NCBI GenBank assembly: GCA_002427745.1
Contig: DIYF01000146.1
Span: 7,707 to 71,706 of the forward strand
Origin: Roseivirga sp. UBA6061
GTDB taxonomy: Bacteria > Bacteroidota > Bacteroidia > Cytophagales > Cyclobacteriaceae
DNA: 64,000 bases
Direction of reading: 5' to 3'
The notes under the pieces were generated by a model, which made no database searches, was not told the DNA's origin, and saw only the letters and a list, made by a program, of their open reading frames with translations. Positions 22,329 through 29,898 of this stretch are shown one piece after another (the stretch's first letter is position 1; the number at the start of each line of letters is the position of its first letter). The translations under genes and the position numbers were made by a program.

Positions 22329-23516
22329 TTAGTCCAGAATCTCAGTTACCTGACCGGCACCTACTGTTCTACCACCTTCTCTGATAGCGAATCTCAACCC
22401 AGGCTCAAGAGCTACTTTGTTGATCAGATTCACCTCGATAGTCACGTTATCACCTGGCATTACCATTTCGATATCAGCCGGAAGGCTGATCTCACCGGTT
22501 ACGTCAGTTGTTCTCAGGTAAAACTGAGGACGGTATTTCTTAAAGAATGGAGTGTGACGTCCACCTTCTTCTTTTGAAAGCACATATACTTCAGCTTTGA
22601 AGTGAGCGTGAGGATTCACAGAACCAGGCTTACAGATAATCATACCTCTGGTAATGTCAGTTTTCTCAATACCTCTCAGCAGCAGACCTACGTTGTCACC
22701 AGCTTCACCTCTGTCGAGGATCTTACGGAACATCTCAACACCAGTTACTGTAGATTTCAGATCTTCAGCACCCATACCGATAATATCAACAGGATCTCCA
22801 GAGTTGATTACACCTCTTTCGATTCTACCGGTAGCAACAGTACCACGACCTGTGATGGAGAATACATCCTCTACTGGCATCAGGAAGTCTTTGTCAGTCA
22901 GACGCTCTGGAAGCGGAATGTAATCATCTACAGCAGCCATCAGCTCATTGATTTTGTCAACCCACTGAGGCTCGTTGTTCAATCCACCAAGAGCAGAACC
23001 CTGAATTACAGGAATGTCATCACCCGGGAATTCGTAGAAAGAAAGCAGTTCTCTTACTTCCATTTCAACAAGCTCGAGCAGCTCCTCATCATCAACGAGG
23101 TCTACTTTATTCATGAAAACAACCAATGCTGGTACACCTACCTGACGAGCCAAAAGGATGTGCTCTCTGGTTTGTGGCATAGGACCGTCAGTCGCAGCTA
23201 CTACAAGGATAGCACCGTCCATCTGGGCAGCACCAGTTACCATGTTTTTAACGTAGTCAGCGTGACCAGGACAGTCAACGTGAGCATAGTGTCTGTTTGC
23301 AGTTTGATATTCTACGTGAGAAGTATTGATAGTAATACCTCTTTCTTTTTCCTCAGGAGCGTTATCGATCGCTGAGAAGTCTTTTACTTCAGCAAGACCC
23401 GCGTTTGCTAAAACAGTAGTAATTGCAGCAGTTAATGTGGTCTTACCGTGGTCAACGTGACCGATAGTACCAATATTAACGTGCGGCTTGGAACGGTCAA
23501 AGGTTTCTTTAGCCAT
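22329..23516 (-). CDS. tuf: elongation factor Tu
   Basis: EF-Tu (395 aa) delivers aminoacyl-tRNA to the ribosome. The G1 motif GHVDHGKTT is at residues 19-27, DCPGHADY and NKVD follow, and domains II and III are complete. Length is standard. It lies between the tRNA-Tyr/Gly/Thr cluster and tRNA-Trp, the same order as E. coli tufB. It is the only tuf copy in this window, and the str unit carries none. Confidence 0.99.
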   Translation of the reverse strand: MAKETFDRSKPHVNIGTIGHVDHGKTTLTAAITTVLANAGLAEVKDFSAIDNAPEEKERGITINTSHVEYQTANRHYAHVDCPGHADYVKNMVTGAAQMDGAILVVAATDGPMPQTREHILLARQVGVPALVVFMNKVDLVDDEELLELVEMEVRELLSFYEFPGDDIPVIQGSALGGLNNEPQWVDKINELMAAVDDYIPLPERLTDKDFLMPVEDVFSITGRGTVATGRIERGVINSGDPVDIIGMGAEDLKSTVTGVEMFRKILDRGEAGDNVGLLLRGIEKTDITRGMIICKPGSVNPHAHFKAEVYVLSKEEGGRHTPFFKKYRPQFYLRTTDVTGEISLPADIEMVMPGDNVTIEVNLINKVALEPGLRFAIREGGRTVGAGQVTEILD

Positions 23517-23586
23517 AATTGAAAATTAGTTAATATTTAATCAGATAAATTACTTTTTAATTCCGGTTGACAATCAACCAGTGCTG

Positions 23587-23658
23587 AGCCAATGACGAGA
23601 TTTGAACTCGTGACCTCTTCCTTACCAAGGAAGCGCTCTACCCCTGAGCTACATCGGC
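23587..23658 (-). tRNA. tRNA-Thr (GGT anticodon)
   Basis: The 72-base cloverleaf on the minus strand has acceptor arms GCCGATG and CATTGGC (one G-T pair), the anticodon stem CTTCC/GGAAG with anticodon GGT, and the T loop TTCAAAT. No CCA is encoded. It lies about 70 bases upstream of tuf and would be processed from the same transcript. Confidence 0.95.
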
Positions 23659-23733
23659 TTTTAAGAGAAAATTCAAAGCTCTCAGCTCCATTGATACTAA
23701 ACTCAGAACCTTGAAATTGTAACTCAAAGTCAG

Positions 23734-23806
23734 AGCGGGTGACCAGGTTCGAACCGGCGACCTACAGCTTGGAAGGCTGTCGCTCTACCAACTGAGCTAC
23801 ACCCGC
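23734..23806 (-). tRNA. tRNA-Gly (TCC anticodon)
   Basis: The minus strand gives a 73-base cloverleaf with acceptor stem GCGGGTG/CACCCGC, anticodon stem ACAGC/GCTGT with anticodon TCC, and T loop TTCGAAC. It is the middle member of the three-tRNA cluster ahead of tuf. Confidence 0.95.
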
Positions 23807-23899
23807 TTGTTCATCGAAGTTTGGCCAAGACGAACTTGTCATCAAACCAAAATCTTCTTGATGATATGCTCTCCTTCGCTAAAGCTTCGGTGAGCGTTG

Positions 23900-23982
23900 T
23901 GGGGGGAGCAGGATTCGAACCTGCGAAGTCATAAGACAACGGATTTACAGTCCGTCCCAGTTGGCCGCTTTGGTATCCCCCC
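23900..23982 (-). tRNA. tRNA-Tyr (GTA anticodon)
   Basis: An 83-base class II tRNA on the minus strand: acceptor stem GGGGGGA/TCCCCCC, anticodon stem ACGGA/TCCGT with anticodon GTA, a long variable arm, and T loop TTCGAAT. It is the first gene of the tRNA-tuf unit, about 60 bases downstream of a promoter-like site. Confidence 0.95.
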
Positions 23983-24042
23983 TTTGGTAATTTTCAGTCT
24001 CTAAAAGAACATCTTTATGATTCCTCCCTTAAAAAGGAAGTG

Positions 24043-24073
24043 CAAAATTATACCCTTTTTTATTTTATTCAAA
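24043..24073 (-). promoter_or_regulatory. Bacteroidota-type promoter for tRNA-tuf unit
   Basis: On the minus strand TTTG is followed after exactly 19 bases by TAATTTTG, matching the Bacteroidota consensus. The -7 element is about 60 bases upstream of the tRNA-Tyr 5' end. Spacing is the same as in the rpsL and rplC sites. Confidence 0.7.
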
Positions 24074-24201
24074 TATTTCTCAGAAAAAGATCAAGTATTT
24101 TCCGAGTGCCGGAAAAACGGCTTCTCAGGGCTCTAAAAGCTTATTTATTCTAAAAGATTCATTGCTCCCAACAATGCAAAAAGTCATGACCAATGTACAT
24201 C

Positions 24202-24230
24202 TTGGGATTCCAAATACTTACCTATATTTG
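24202..24230 (+). promoter_or_regulatory. Bacteroidota-type promoter for the biotin carrier gene
   Basis: TTG is followed after 18 bases by TATATTTG on the plus strand, matching TTG-N-TAnnTTTG. It lies about 90 bases upstream of the start codon. Confidence 0.6.
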
Positions 24231-24321
24231 CATGATTTGAGAACTGGTCAGATTCTCATAATCTTTTGGTATTTATCGACCTTTATATTCACCATCATTA
24301 CGATCAATTGTAACTCTAATC

Positions 24322-24819
24322 ATGTATAGAGTAAAATCAGCAGAAGGACAGGAAAAGGAAGTAGAAATAGGAAGTGAGGGATTGTCTATTGACGGACAAG
24401 CCATAGACTGGAACATTTCGAAAATCTCTGAATTTCATTATCACATTATCAGCGGAGGCAAATCCTACAATGCAGAACTGGTTAATGCAGACTATCAGCA
24501 AAAGGTACTCACCCTCAAGATAGAAGATCAGGTCTTTGAAATAAGTATTAAAGACAAGATGGATCAGCTTCTTGAAAAGATGGGAATCTCAGCACAAAGC
24601 ACCACGGCTATTGCTGACGTTAAGGCCCCTATGCCGGGTCTGATTCTGGACATCCTGGTAGAGCCGGGACAAACCATTCAAAAAGGAGATCAGCTGATGA
24701 TACTGGAAGCCATGAAAATGGAAAACGTACTGAAAGCCCAGGGCGAAGGTACCATATCAGGTATTGAGGTGACTAAAGGAGATAGCGTAGAAAAAAATCA
24801 AGTGCTCATAAAATTTTAA
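24322..24819 (+). CDS. biotin carboxyl carrier protein of an acyl-CoA carboxylase
   Basis: The 165-residue protein has a C-terminal biotinyl domain with the motif EAMKMEN; Lys132 is the residue that would carry biotin. A preceding [12 protein letters not shown] segment starts the domain. The N-terminal 90 residues form a separate beta-rich part of the type found in Bacteroidota carrier subunits. It would shuttle carboxyl groups between biotin carboxylase and carboxyltransferase of an acetyl- or propionyl-CoA carboxylase, or a decarboxylase; the partner subunits are not in the window, so the substrate is open. It is followed after 14 bases by pyrH. Confidence 0.85.
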   Translation: MYRVKSAEGQEKEVEIGSEGLSIDGQAIDWNISKISEFHYHIISGGKSYNAELVNADYQQKVLTLKIEDQVFEISIKDKMDQLLEKMGISAQSTTAIADVKAPMPGLILDILVEPGQTIQKGDQLMILEAMKMENVLKAQGEGTISGIEVTKGDSVEKNQVLIKF

Positions 24820-24833
24820 GAGAGTCATTAAGC

Positions 24834-25544
24834 ATGAAATATAAAAGAGTCCTACTGAAGTTAAGTGGAGAAGCGCTGATGGGAAATCAGCAGTATGGTA
24901 TAGATTCTGAGAGACTGGAACAATATGCCCTGGAAATAAAAGCGATACATGATCAGGGTGTGGAATTGGCCATTGTGATAGGAGGCGGTAATATATACCG
25001 CGGTGTGCAGGCAGAAGCTTCAGGTATTGACAGAGTACAGGGAGATTACATGGGCATGCTGGCTACTGTGATTAATGCCATGGCCATTCAGAGCACTTTG
25101 GAAAAACACGGCATGTATACCCGGCTGATGTCTGGCATTAAAATGGAAGCTGTATGTGAGCCATTTATTCGAAGAAGAGCTGTAAGACACCTTGAGAAAG
25201 GACGCATTGTCATCTTCGGAGCTGGTATAGGTAATCCTTACTTCACTACCGATTCCACCGCCAGCTTACGGGCCATTGAGGTTGAGGCAGATGTGGTACT
25301 GAAAGGAACACGTGTAGACGGTGTTTACACCGCAGACCCTGAAAAAGATCCGGAAGCCACCAGAATCGAGAACCTGTCTTTTGACGAGGTAATTGCCAAG
25401 GGATACAATATTATGGACATGACTGCTTTCACTTTGTGTCAGGAAAATAATGTTCCTATTATTGTTTTCGACATGAATAAGCCTGGTAATCTGATGAGTC
25501 TGATGAATGGTCAGGATAAAGTAGGCACACTGATAAGTAATTAA
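24834..25544 (+). CDS. pyrH: UMP kinase
   Basis: The enzyme (236 aa) phosphorylates UMP to UDP with ATP in pyrimidine nucleotide synthesis, in the cytosol. The amino acid kinase fold shows [14 protein letters not shown] at the start, a glycine-rich IGGGNIYRG loop at about residues 49-57, and [19 protein letters not shown] in the middle. Length is normal. It lies 14 bases after the biotin carrier gene and 7 bases before frr, and pyrH-frr is a very common pair. Confidence 0.97.
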   Translation: MKYKRVLLKLSGEALMGNQQYGIDSERLEQYALEIKAIHDQGVELAIVIGGGNIYRGVQAEASGIDRVQGDYMGMLATVINAMAIQSTLEKHGMYTRLMSGIKMEAVCEPFIRRRAVRHLEKGRIVIFGAGIGNPYFTTDSTASLRAIEVEADVVLKGTRVDGVYTADPEKDPEATRIENLSFDEVIAKGYNIMDMTAFTLCQENNVPIIVFDMNKPGNLMSLMNGQDKVGTLISN

Positions 25545-25551
25545 AGCACAA

Positions 25552-26112
25552 ATGGAAGAGATAGAATTTTTTCTGGACGCTGCCGAGGAAATGATGAGCA
25601 AGGCAGTAGAGCATGCCAAAACGGGTCTTGCAAAAATCCGGGCAGGTAAAGCTATGCCAAGCATGCTGGATAGCGTCATGGTAGATTACTATGGTGCTGC
25701 AACACCTCTCAATCAAACTGCTTCCGTTACATCTCCGGATGCACGCACCCTTTTCGTGAAACCCTGGGAGAAAAAGATAATCCAGGATATTGAAAAGGCG
25801 ATCAGGAACAGCGACCTGGGACTGAACCCGCAAAACGATGGAGAGCAGATCATCATCAGTATACCTCAGCTGACTGAGGAGCGCAGGGTGAGCCTGGTGA
25901 AGCAGGCAAAAACCGTAACAGAAGATGGTAAAATCTCAGTAAGGAATGCCCGTAAAGAGGCAAATGACGAATTAAAGGCACTGCAAAAAGATGGTGCCCC
26001 GGAAGATGCTATCAAAAAAGCGGAAGAGGATGTTCAGAAGCTAACCGATACGTACACGAAAAAGATGGACGAACTGCTCACTCAGAAAGAGGGCGAGATC
26101 ATGACTATCTGA
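25552..26112 (+). CDS. frr: ribosome recycling factor
   Basis: RRF (186 aa) works with EF-G to split ribosomes after termination. The family signature is visible: GLAKIRAGKAMPSMLD near the N-terminus, then IPQLTEERRVSLVKQAK and the coiled-coil C-terminal helix with VQKLTDTYTKKMDELL. It is the last gene of the unit and is followed by a terminator. Confidence 0.97.
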   Translation: MEEIEFFLDAAEEMMSKAVEHAKTGLAKIRAGKAMPSMLDSVMVDYYGAATPLNQTASVTSPDARTLFVKPWEKKIIQDIEKAIRNSDLGLNPQNDGEQIIISIPQLTEERRVSLVKQAKTVTEDGKISVRNARKEANDELKALQKDGAPEDAIKKAEEDVQKLTDTYTKKMDELLTQKEGEIMTI

Positions 26113-26128
26113 TATACTATACACTCAG

Positions 26129-26170
26129 AAAAAGGACATGTTTTGAATGAAGCATGTCCTTTTTCTTTTT
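26129..26170 (+). terminator. intrinsic terminator after frr
   Basis: An 8-bp stem AGGACATG/CATGTCCT, extended by A/T pairs, has a 12-base loop and is followed by TTTTTCTTTTT. It closes the biotin carrier-pyrH-frr unit. Confidence 0.85.
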
Positions 26171-26323
26171 ATGGCCCCTTCTCCTCTTCTGTCCACCGCA
26201 TCGAAAATCTGAATACCGCATAATTACAATTCGGTACAAGGGCACTACACTTGAATTAAAATCTCTTTTTCCATTGAGTGACTCCTGCTAAATAGCCATC
26301 GTGTTCGACAGTGCATTACCATA

Positions 26324-26385
26324 TATTCACTATTTGTATAAAAAACAATTTTCTCATGATCCATTTTTCATACATTTAGTGAATA
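26324..26385 (+). promoter_or_regulatory. inverted operator-like repeat upstream of PadR unit 1
   Basis: TATTCACTATTTGTA (26324-26338) and TACATTTAGTGAATA (26371-26385) are inverted copies that match at 13 of 15 positions and are 32 bases apart. The right copy ends 11 bases before the PadR start codon. Its CATTTAGTGAAT core resembles the repeats ahead of the other units, so it is a candidate PadR autoregulatory site. The binding role is inferred. Confidence 0.5.
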
Positions 26386-26396
26386 AATAAAGTTTT

Positions 26397-26729
26397 ATGA
26401 AAGGAACTAATCTCGGTGAATTTGAAGAAGTGGTTTTATTGACCATTGCCGCTCTGACAGATGAGGCATATAGTGTGGCAATCTGCGATGAGATTGATCG
26501 TGTAACAGAACGCAAAGTCAAACTGGGTGTAGTACACGCTGTACTCAACCGGCTTGAGAAGAAGGGATTCGTCAGGTCAGAGCTGGGAGAGGCCACCAAA
26601 GAACGGGGCGGACGAAGAAAAAGATTCTTCATCGTGACGCATGCCGGCAAGGTGGCACTCACTAAGGTAAAGGCTCAGCGCGATGAATTATGGAGTCTGA
26701 TACCGGATTTTAACCTGAAAATTGCATGA
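26397..26729 (+). CDS. PadR-family transcriptional repressor, unit 1
   Basis: The 110-residue protein is a winged-helix PadR regulator. The opening MKGTNLGEFEEVVLLTIAAL, the recognition-helix region VHAVLNRLEKKGFVRSE and the wing with ERGGRRKRFF are typical of the short PadR subgroup. A C-terminal helix (KVKAQRDELWSLIP) would form the dimer interface. Its last codons overlap the permease gene by 4 bases (ATGA), so the two are translationally coupled. PadR proteins usually repress their own operon and the linked transporter; no inducer can be inferred. The operator-like inverted repeat lies just upstream. Confidence 0.9.
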   Translation: MKGTNLGEFEEVVLLTIAALTDEAYSVAICDEIDRVTERKVKLGVVHAVLNRLEKKGFVRSELGEATKERGGRRKRFFIVTHAGKVALTKVKAQRDELWSLIPDFNLKIA

Positions 26730-29374
26730 AGCCATCAACCGGACATACGCCCCCTAAATGGGCCAACCGGTTGCTGGAATGGTACTGCCGGCCGGAGCTG
26801 CTGGAAGACCTTCAGGGAGACCTGCATGAATACTTTGACAGAAACCTGGCCAGTAAAGGTCCAAAGCGAGCCAGGATCAACTTTGTCATGGACGTGCTCA
26901 AATTCATGCGCCCCTACACCATAAGAAAACTCGAAATACTCAATAATCTAACAACAATTGTCATGTTTAAGAATTACTTCAAAACCTCCTTGAGGAGCAT
27001 AGCACGGAACAAGCTTTTCTCCGCCATTAACATCATAGGGCTGGCCGTCAGTATGTCTGTATGCCTGCTGGCCATCAGCTTTCTGGTAGAAATAGATTCC
27101 TATGACCGGTTTCACGAAGATGCTGATCAAATCTACCGGGTCAAGAACAGTTACCAGTTTCTGCAGGAAGACCCCAGCTACTTTGCCTCCACCTCTATTC
27201 TGGCAGGCAAACTCATTCAAGAGCAGGTTCCGGGTATCAAAGCATCAGTGATTATGCACAGGGGCTTCAGCGGTGACGCAAAAATGGGCGATTACATCGT
27301 ACCGGTAAGTGGTATACATACCACAGAAGATTTCTTTGAGGTATTCTCTTTTGAACTATTGAGAGGTAACCCTGAAACCGCGTTAAGCGAACCTCACTCC
27401 ATCGTGCTGACAGACGAGACAGCCGAAAAGTTGTTCAAGGGGCAGGATCCTATGGGGCAAACCTTTCAGGTCGGCAACGAGGAGACGCCCTATCAGGTAA
27501 CAGGTGTAATGAAAAAACCTCCACATCATTCTCACCTGAGATTTCAGTCGCTGGTCTCGTTCGCTACCTATGAAGAGAAAAGGAAAGAAAACCCGGAGGA
27601 GACCTACTGGATCAGCTGGAGCAACATGTGGGCGAATTATGTGTACATGAAGCTGGAAGACGGAACTTCTCAGGAAGACATAGAGGCCCGCCTGGTTCCT
27701 ATCAATGACAAACAAAATGAAAAGTCAGACCGCGTAACCATTAATACCAGCCTTCAGCCAATGCTCGCCATTGTGGCCGGTGAAAACCTCTCAAACCAGA
27801 TAGGTATGTCTATGGGGCCAGAGGGCACCTGGATCATTGTTATACTCACCTCAATCGTGATCTTGTCAGCAGGGTTTAACTACACCAACCTGTCCATTGC
27901 CCGTTCTCTCAGAAGAGCCAAAGAGGTAGGCGTGCGAAAAGTGGTAGGAGCTACCCGCGGCCAGGTATTTACACAGTTTATCATTGAGGCCACCATTATA
28001 TCATTAATTGCGCTGGTATTCGCTTATCTGCTTTTCTTCCTGATCAAACCGGAGTTTCTGAACCTTGATCCTGATATCCAGCAAATGCTGCTCTTAGAGA
28101 ATTCACCCAAGGTTTTTCTGTTCTTTATTCTTTTTGCCGTGCTCGTAGGCTTCCTTGCCGGTTTCTTTCCGGCAACCTTCCTGTCTAAACTCAGAGCTGT
28201 GAGCGTTCTGAAAGATGCAAGCAACACCAAGCTGTTTTCTAAAGTGAACATGAGAAAGGTATTGATTGTAACACAGTTTACACTCTCGCTCATCTTTATC
28301 ATCTCTGCTTCTATAGAACTCAAACAGTATAAGTATGCCCTGGCCTTCGATCTCGGCTATGACACGGAGAACGTACTGAATATATGGCTCCAGGGAAATG
28401 ACATTGACCAGATGGCCAATGCTTTTGCCTCGGTTCCTGAGGTAAGCCAGATATCCAGGTCGGCTATGATTACCAGCGTGGGAAACAGATATAGTGAAAC
28501 GATCAAATATGAAGACCCTACTGATTCTACAGACCTCACCTACAACTTCATAGATGAGCACTATCTGCCTCTGATGGGGAACAGGTTTCTGGCAGGCAGC
28601 AACTTTGAAAGCCGCCAGCTGCAGGAACGCGAAGAGAGCATTATTGTGAATGAACAGGTACTGAAAAGATTTAATATCGGCACCCCACAGGAAGCTCTTG
28701 GCAAGTACGTGCAGGTAGGCCGAGACAGCCAGGGCCCCAGAAAGCTGAGAATCATAGGAGTGGTGGAAGACTTCCAGTACGCCACGATCCAGGAGAGCAT
28801 AGAATCATTCGGCTTCAGGTATGCCCCTGACAGACTTGAAATGCTGAACCTCAAAATTGCCACCACAGATGTGATGGCGACCATGGAAAAACTGGAAACT
28901 GCCTGGAATGGCTTAGATCAGGTACACCCCTTTGAGGCTACCTTCTATGATGAAGAAATACAGCGTACCTACGCAGAACATTCCATTCTCTTCACCATTG
29001 TTGGTTTTCTTGCCTTTCTTACCATATCCATCGCGGCACTAGGGCTTCTGGGTATGGGGGTGTATACCGCGGAAACCAGACTCAAGGAGATCAGCATCCG
29101 GAAAGTACTGGGAGCTTCCGAAGGCAGCCTGGTAACCCTGCTGGCCAGAGGCTTTATGTGGTTACTGATTATCTCAGCCGCTATTGCCGTACCGGCAGCC
29201 TATTTCCTCTTTGACAGCGTAATACTGGCAGATGCAGTAAACAAAGCCAACATCGGGTTTATAGAACTGTTTGCCGGAGTAATTATCATATTTGCGATCG
29301 GCTTTCTTACCATCGGTACACAAACCTGGAAAGCCGCTAAATCAAACCCCGCCCAGACTCTAAGGTCTGAGTAA
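26726..29374 (+). CDS. prefix-domain FtsX/MacB-like permease, unit 1
   Basis: An 882-residue inner-membrane protein. Residues 1-75 form a soluble prefix (WYCRPELLEDLQGDLHEYF, then RPYTIRKLE) of the type called permease prefix domain 2. From Met80 (MFKNYFKTSLRSIARNKLFS) it reads like a complete MacB-type permease: a first membrane helix at about 98-121, a large periplasmic MacB core domain, an FtsX domain with FNYTNLSIARSLRRAKEVG and GVRKVVGA, then a second half with its own periplasmic part and a final FtsX domain (EISIRKVLGAS). There is no ATP-binding domain and none is encoded nearby. It may act in mechanotransmission or lipid/lipoprotein or peptide export with an ATPase encoded elsewhere; substrate unknown. 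Confidence 0.85.
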   Translation: MKPSTGHTPPKWANRLLEWYCRPELLEDLQGDLHEYFDRNLASKGPKRARINFVMDVLKFMRPYTIRKLEILNNLTTIVMFKNYFKTSLRSIARNKLFSAINIIGLAVSMSVCLLAISFLVEIDSYDRFHEDADQIYRVKNSYQFLQEDPSYFASTSILAGKLIQEQVPGIKASVIMHRGFSGDAKMGDYIVPVSGIHTTEDFFEVFSFELLRGNPETALSEPHSIVLTDETAEKLFKGQDPMGQTFQVGNEETPYQVTGVMKKPPHHSHLRFQSLVSFATYEEKRKENPEETYWISWSNMWANYVYMKLEDGTSQEDIEARLVPINDKQNEKSDRVTINTSLQPMLAIVAGENLSNQIGMSMGPEGTWIIVILTSIVILSAGFNYTNLSIARSLRRAKEVGVRKVVGATRGQVFTQFIIEATIISLIALVFAYLLFFLIKPEFLNLDPDIQQMLLLENSPKVFLFFILFAVLVGFLAGFFPATFLSKLRAVSVLKDASNTKLFSKVNMRKVLIVTQFTLSLIFIISASIELKQYKYALAFDLGYDTENVLNIWLQGNDIDQMANAFASVPEVSQISRSAMITSVGNRYSETIKYEDPTDSTDLTYNFIDEHYLPLMGNRFLAGSNFESRQLQEREESIIVNEQVLKRFNIGTPQEALGKYVQVGRDSQGPRKLRIIGVVEDFQYATIQESIESFGFRYAPDRLEMLNLKIATTDVMATMEKLETAWNGLDQVHPFEATFYDEEIQRTYAEHSILFTIVGFLAFLTISIAALGLLGMGVYTAETRLKEISIRKVLGASEGSLVTLLARGFMWLLIISAAIAVPAAYFLFDSVILADAVNKANIGFIELFAGVIIIFAIGFLTIGTQTWKAAKSNPAQTLRSE

Positions 29375-29393
29375 AACCAGATACAAAACTCTA

Positions 29394-29427
29394 AGAGGCC
29401 GGGTCTTTGATCCGGCCTCTTTTTTTA
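29394..29427 (+). terminator. intrinsic terminator after unit 1
   Basis: A GC-rich 9-bp stem AGAGGCCGG/CCGGCCTCT with a 9-base loop is followed by a run of seven T. It lies about 20 bases after the permease stop codon and separates unit 1 from unit 2. Confidence 0.9.
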
Positions 29428-29500
29428 CATTTCAATACAACTTTACAGGCAGTTGAGTCATCCTGAAACCCGGTTGATGACAACATCTTTTTCTATTTAA

Positions 29501-29549
29501 TCGTCATTTACGAATTTTATCTTTAGATTTAATCGTCATTTACGAATTA
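29501..29549 (+). promoter_or_regulatory. direct-repeat operator-like region of PadR unit 2
   Basis: The sequence AATCGTCATTTACGAATT occurs twice, 32 bases apart (cores starting at 29505 and 29537), about three helical turns. A TATCTTTA element that resembles the Bacteroidota -7 box lies between the copies at 29518-29525. Binding of a PadR dimer to both copies would cover the promoter; this is inference from layout. Confidence 0.55.
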
Positions 29550-29563
29550 AATCATTTCAAAAA

Positions 29564-29896
29564 ATGAAGGGAACACATTTAGGAGAGTTTCAGGAATTGG
29601 TTCTTTTGAGCATCGGGGTGCTTTACCCTGAAGCCTATGGAGTTGGTATTAAAGAAGAGATTTATGCCAAAACAGGACGCAAGGTCACATTGAGCACAGT
29701 ACATGCTGCACTCAACCGACTGGAGAAGAAAGGACTTATCAAGAGTGAACTCGGAGAGGCTACCAAAATACGTGGCGGTAAGCGTAAGCGATATCTGACC
29801 ATCACAGCCTACGGCATTAAAATGCTGTCTGAATCACGAGCTCAGCGGGAGCAATTCTGGAATGCGATTCCCAAGGTTGTATTCGATGTAAACTGA
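29564..29896 (+). CDS. PadR-family transcriptional repressor, unit 2
   Basis: The 110-residue winged-helix protein has MKGTHLGEFQELVLLSIGVL, a recognition region VHAALNRLEKKGLIKSE and the wing IRGGKRKRYL. The C-terminal helix (SRAQREQFWNAIP) fits dimerization. It is most like the unit 1 PadR in its VHAxLNRLEKKG segment, whereas units 3 to 5 share SRGALHTALxRL. It is separated from the permease by only 2 bases and has a paired direct repeat upstream. Confidence 0.9.
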   Translation: MKGTHLGEFQELVLLSIGVLYPEAYGVGIKEEIYAKTGRKVTLSTVHAALNRLEKKGLIKSELGEATKIRGGKRKRYLTITAYGIKMLSESRAQREQFWNAIPKVVFDVN

Positions 29897-29898
29897 CA

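Larger units (their letters stand above)
23983..24321. other. divergent intergenic region between tRNA-Tyr and the biotin carrier gene
   Basis: This 339-base gap holds no gene. It carries two promoter-like sites that point away from each other, one for the tRNA-tuf unit (minus) and one for the biotin carrier-pyrH-frr unit (plus). The rest is AT-rich sequence with no recognised structure. Confidence 0.7.

Noticed and set aside
22602..23375. A 257-codon plus-strand frame opposite tuf
   Set aside because: tuf is intact on the other strand and explains every base. The antisense product has no recognisable domain.
26171..26323. Possible riboswitch or small RNA between frr and the first PadR
   Set aside because: No conserved aptamer pattern or stable extended fold is apparent, and a terminator and a separate operator-like repeat explain the ends of the gap.
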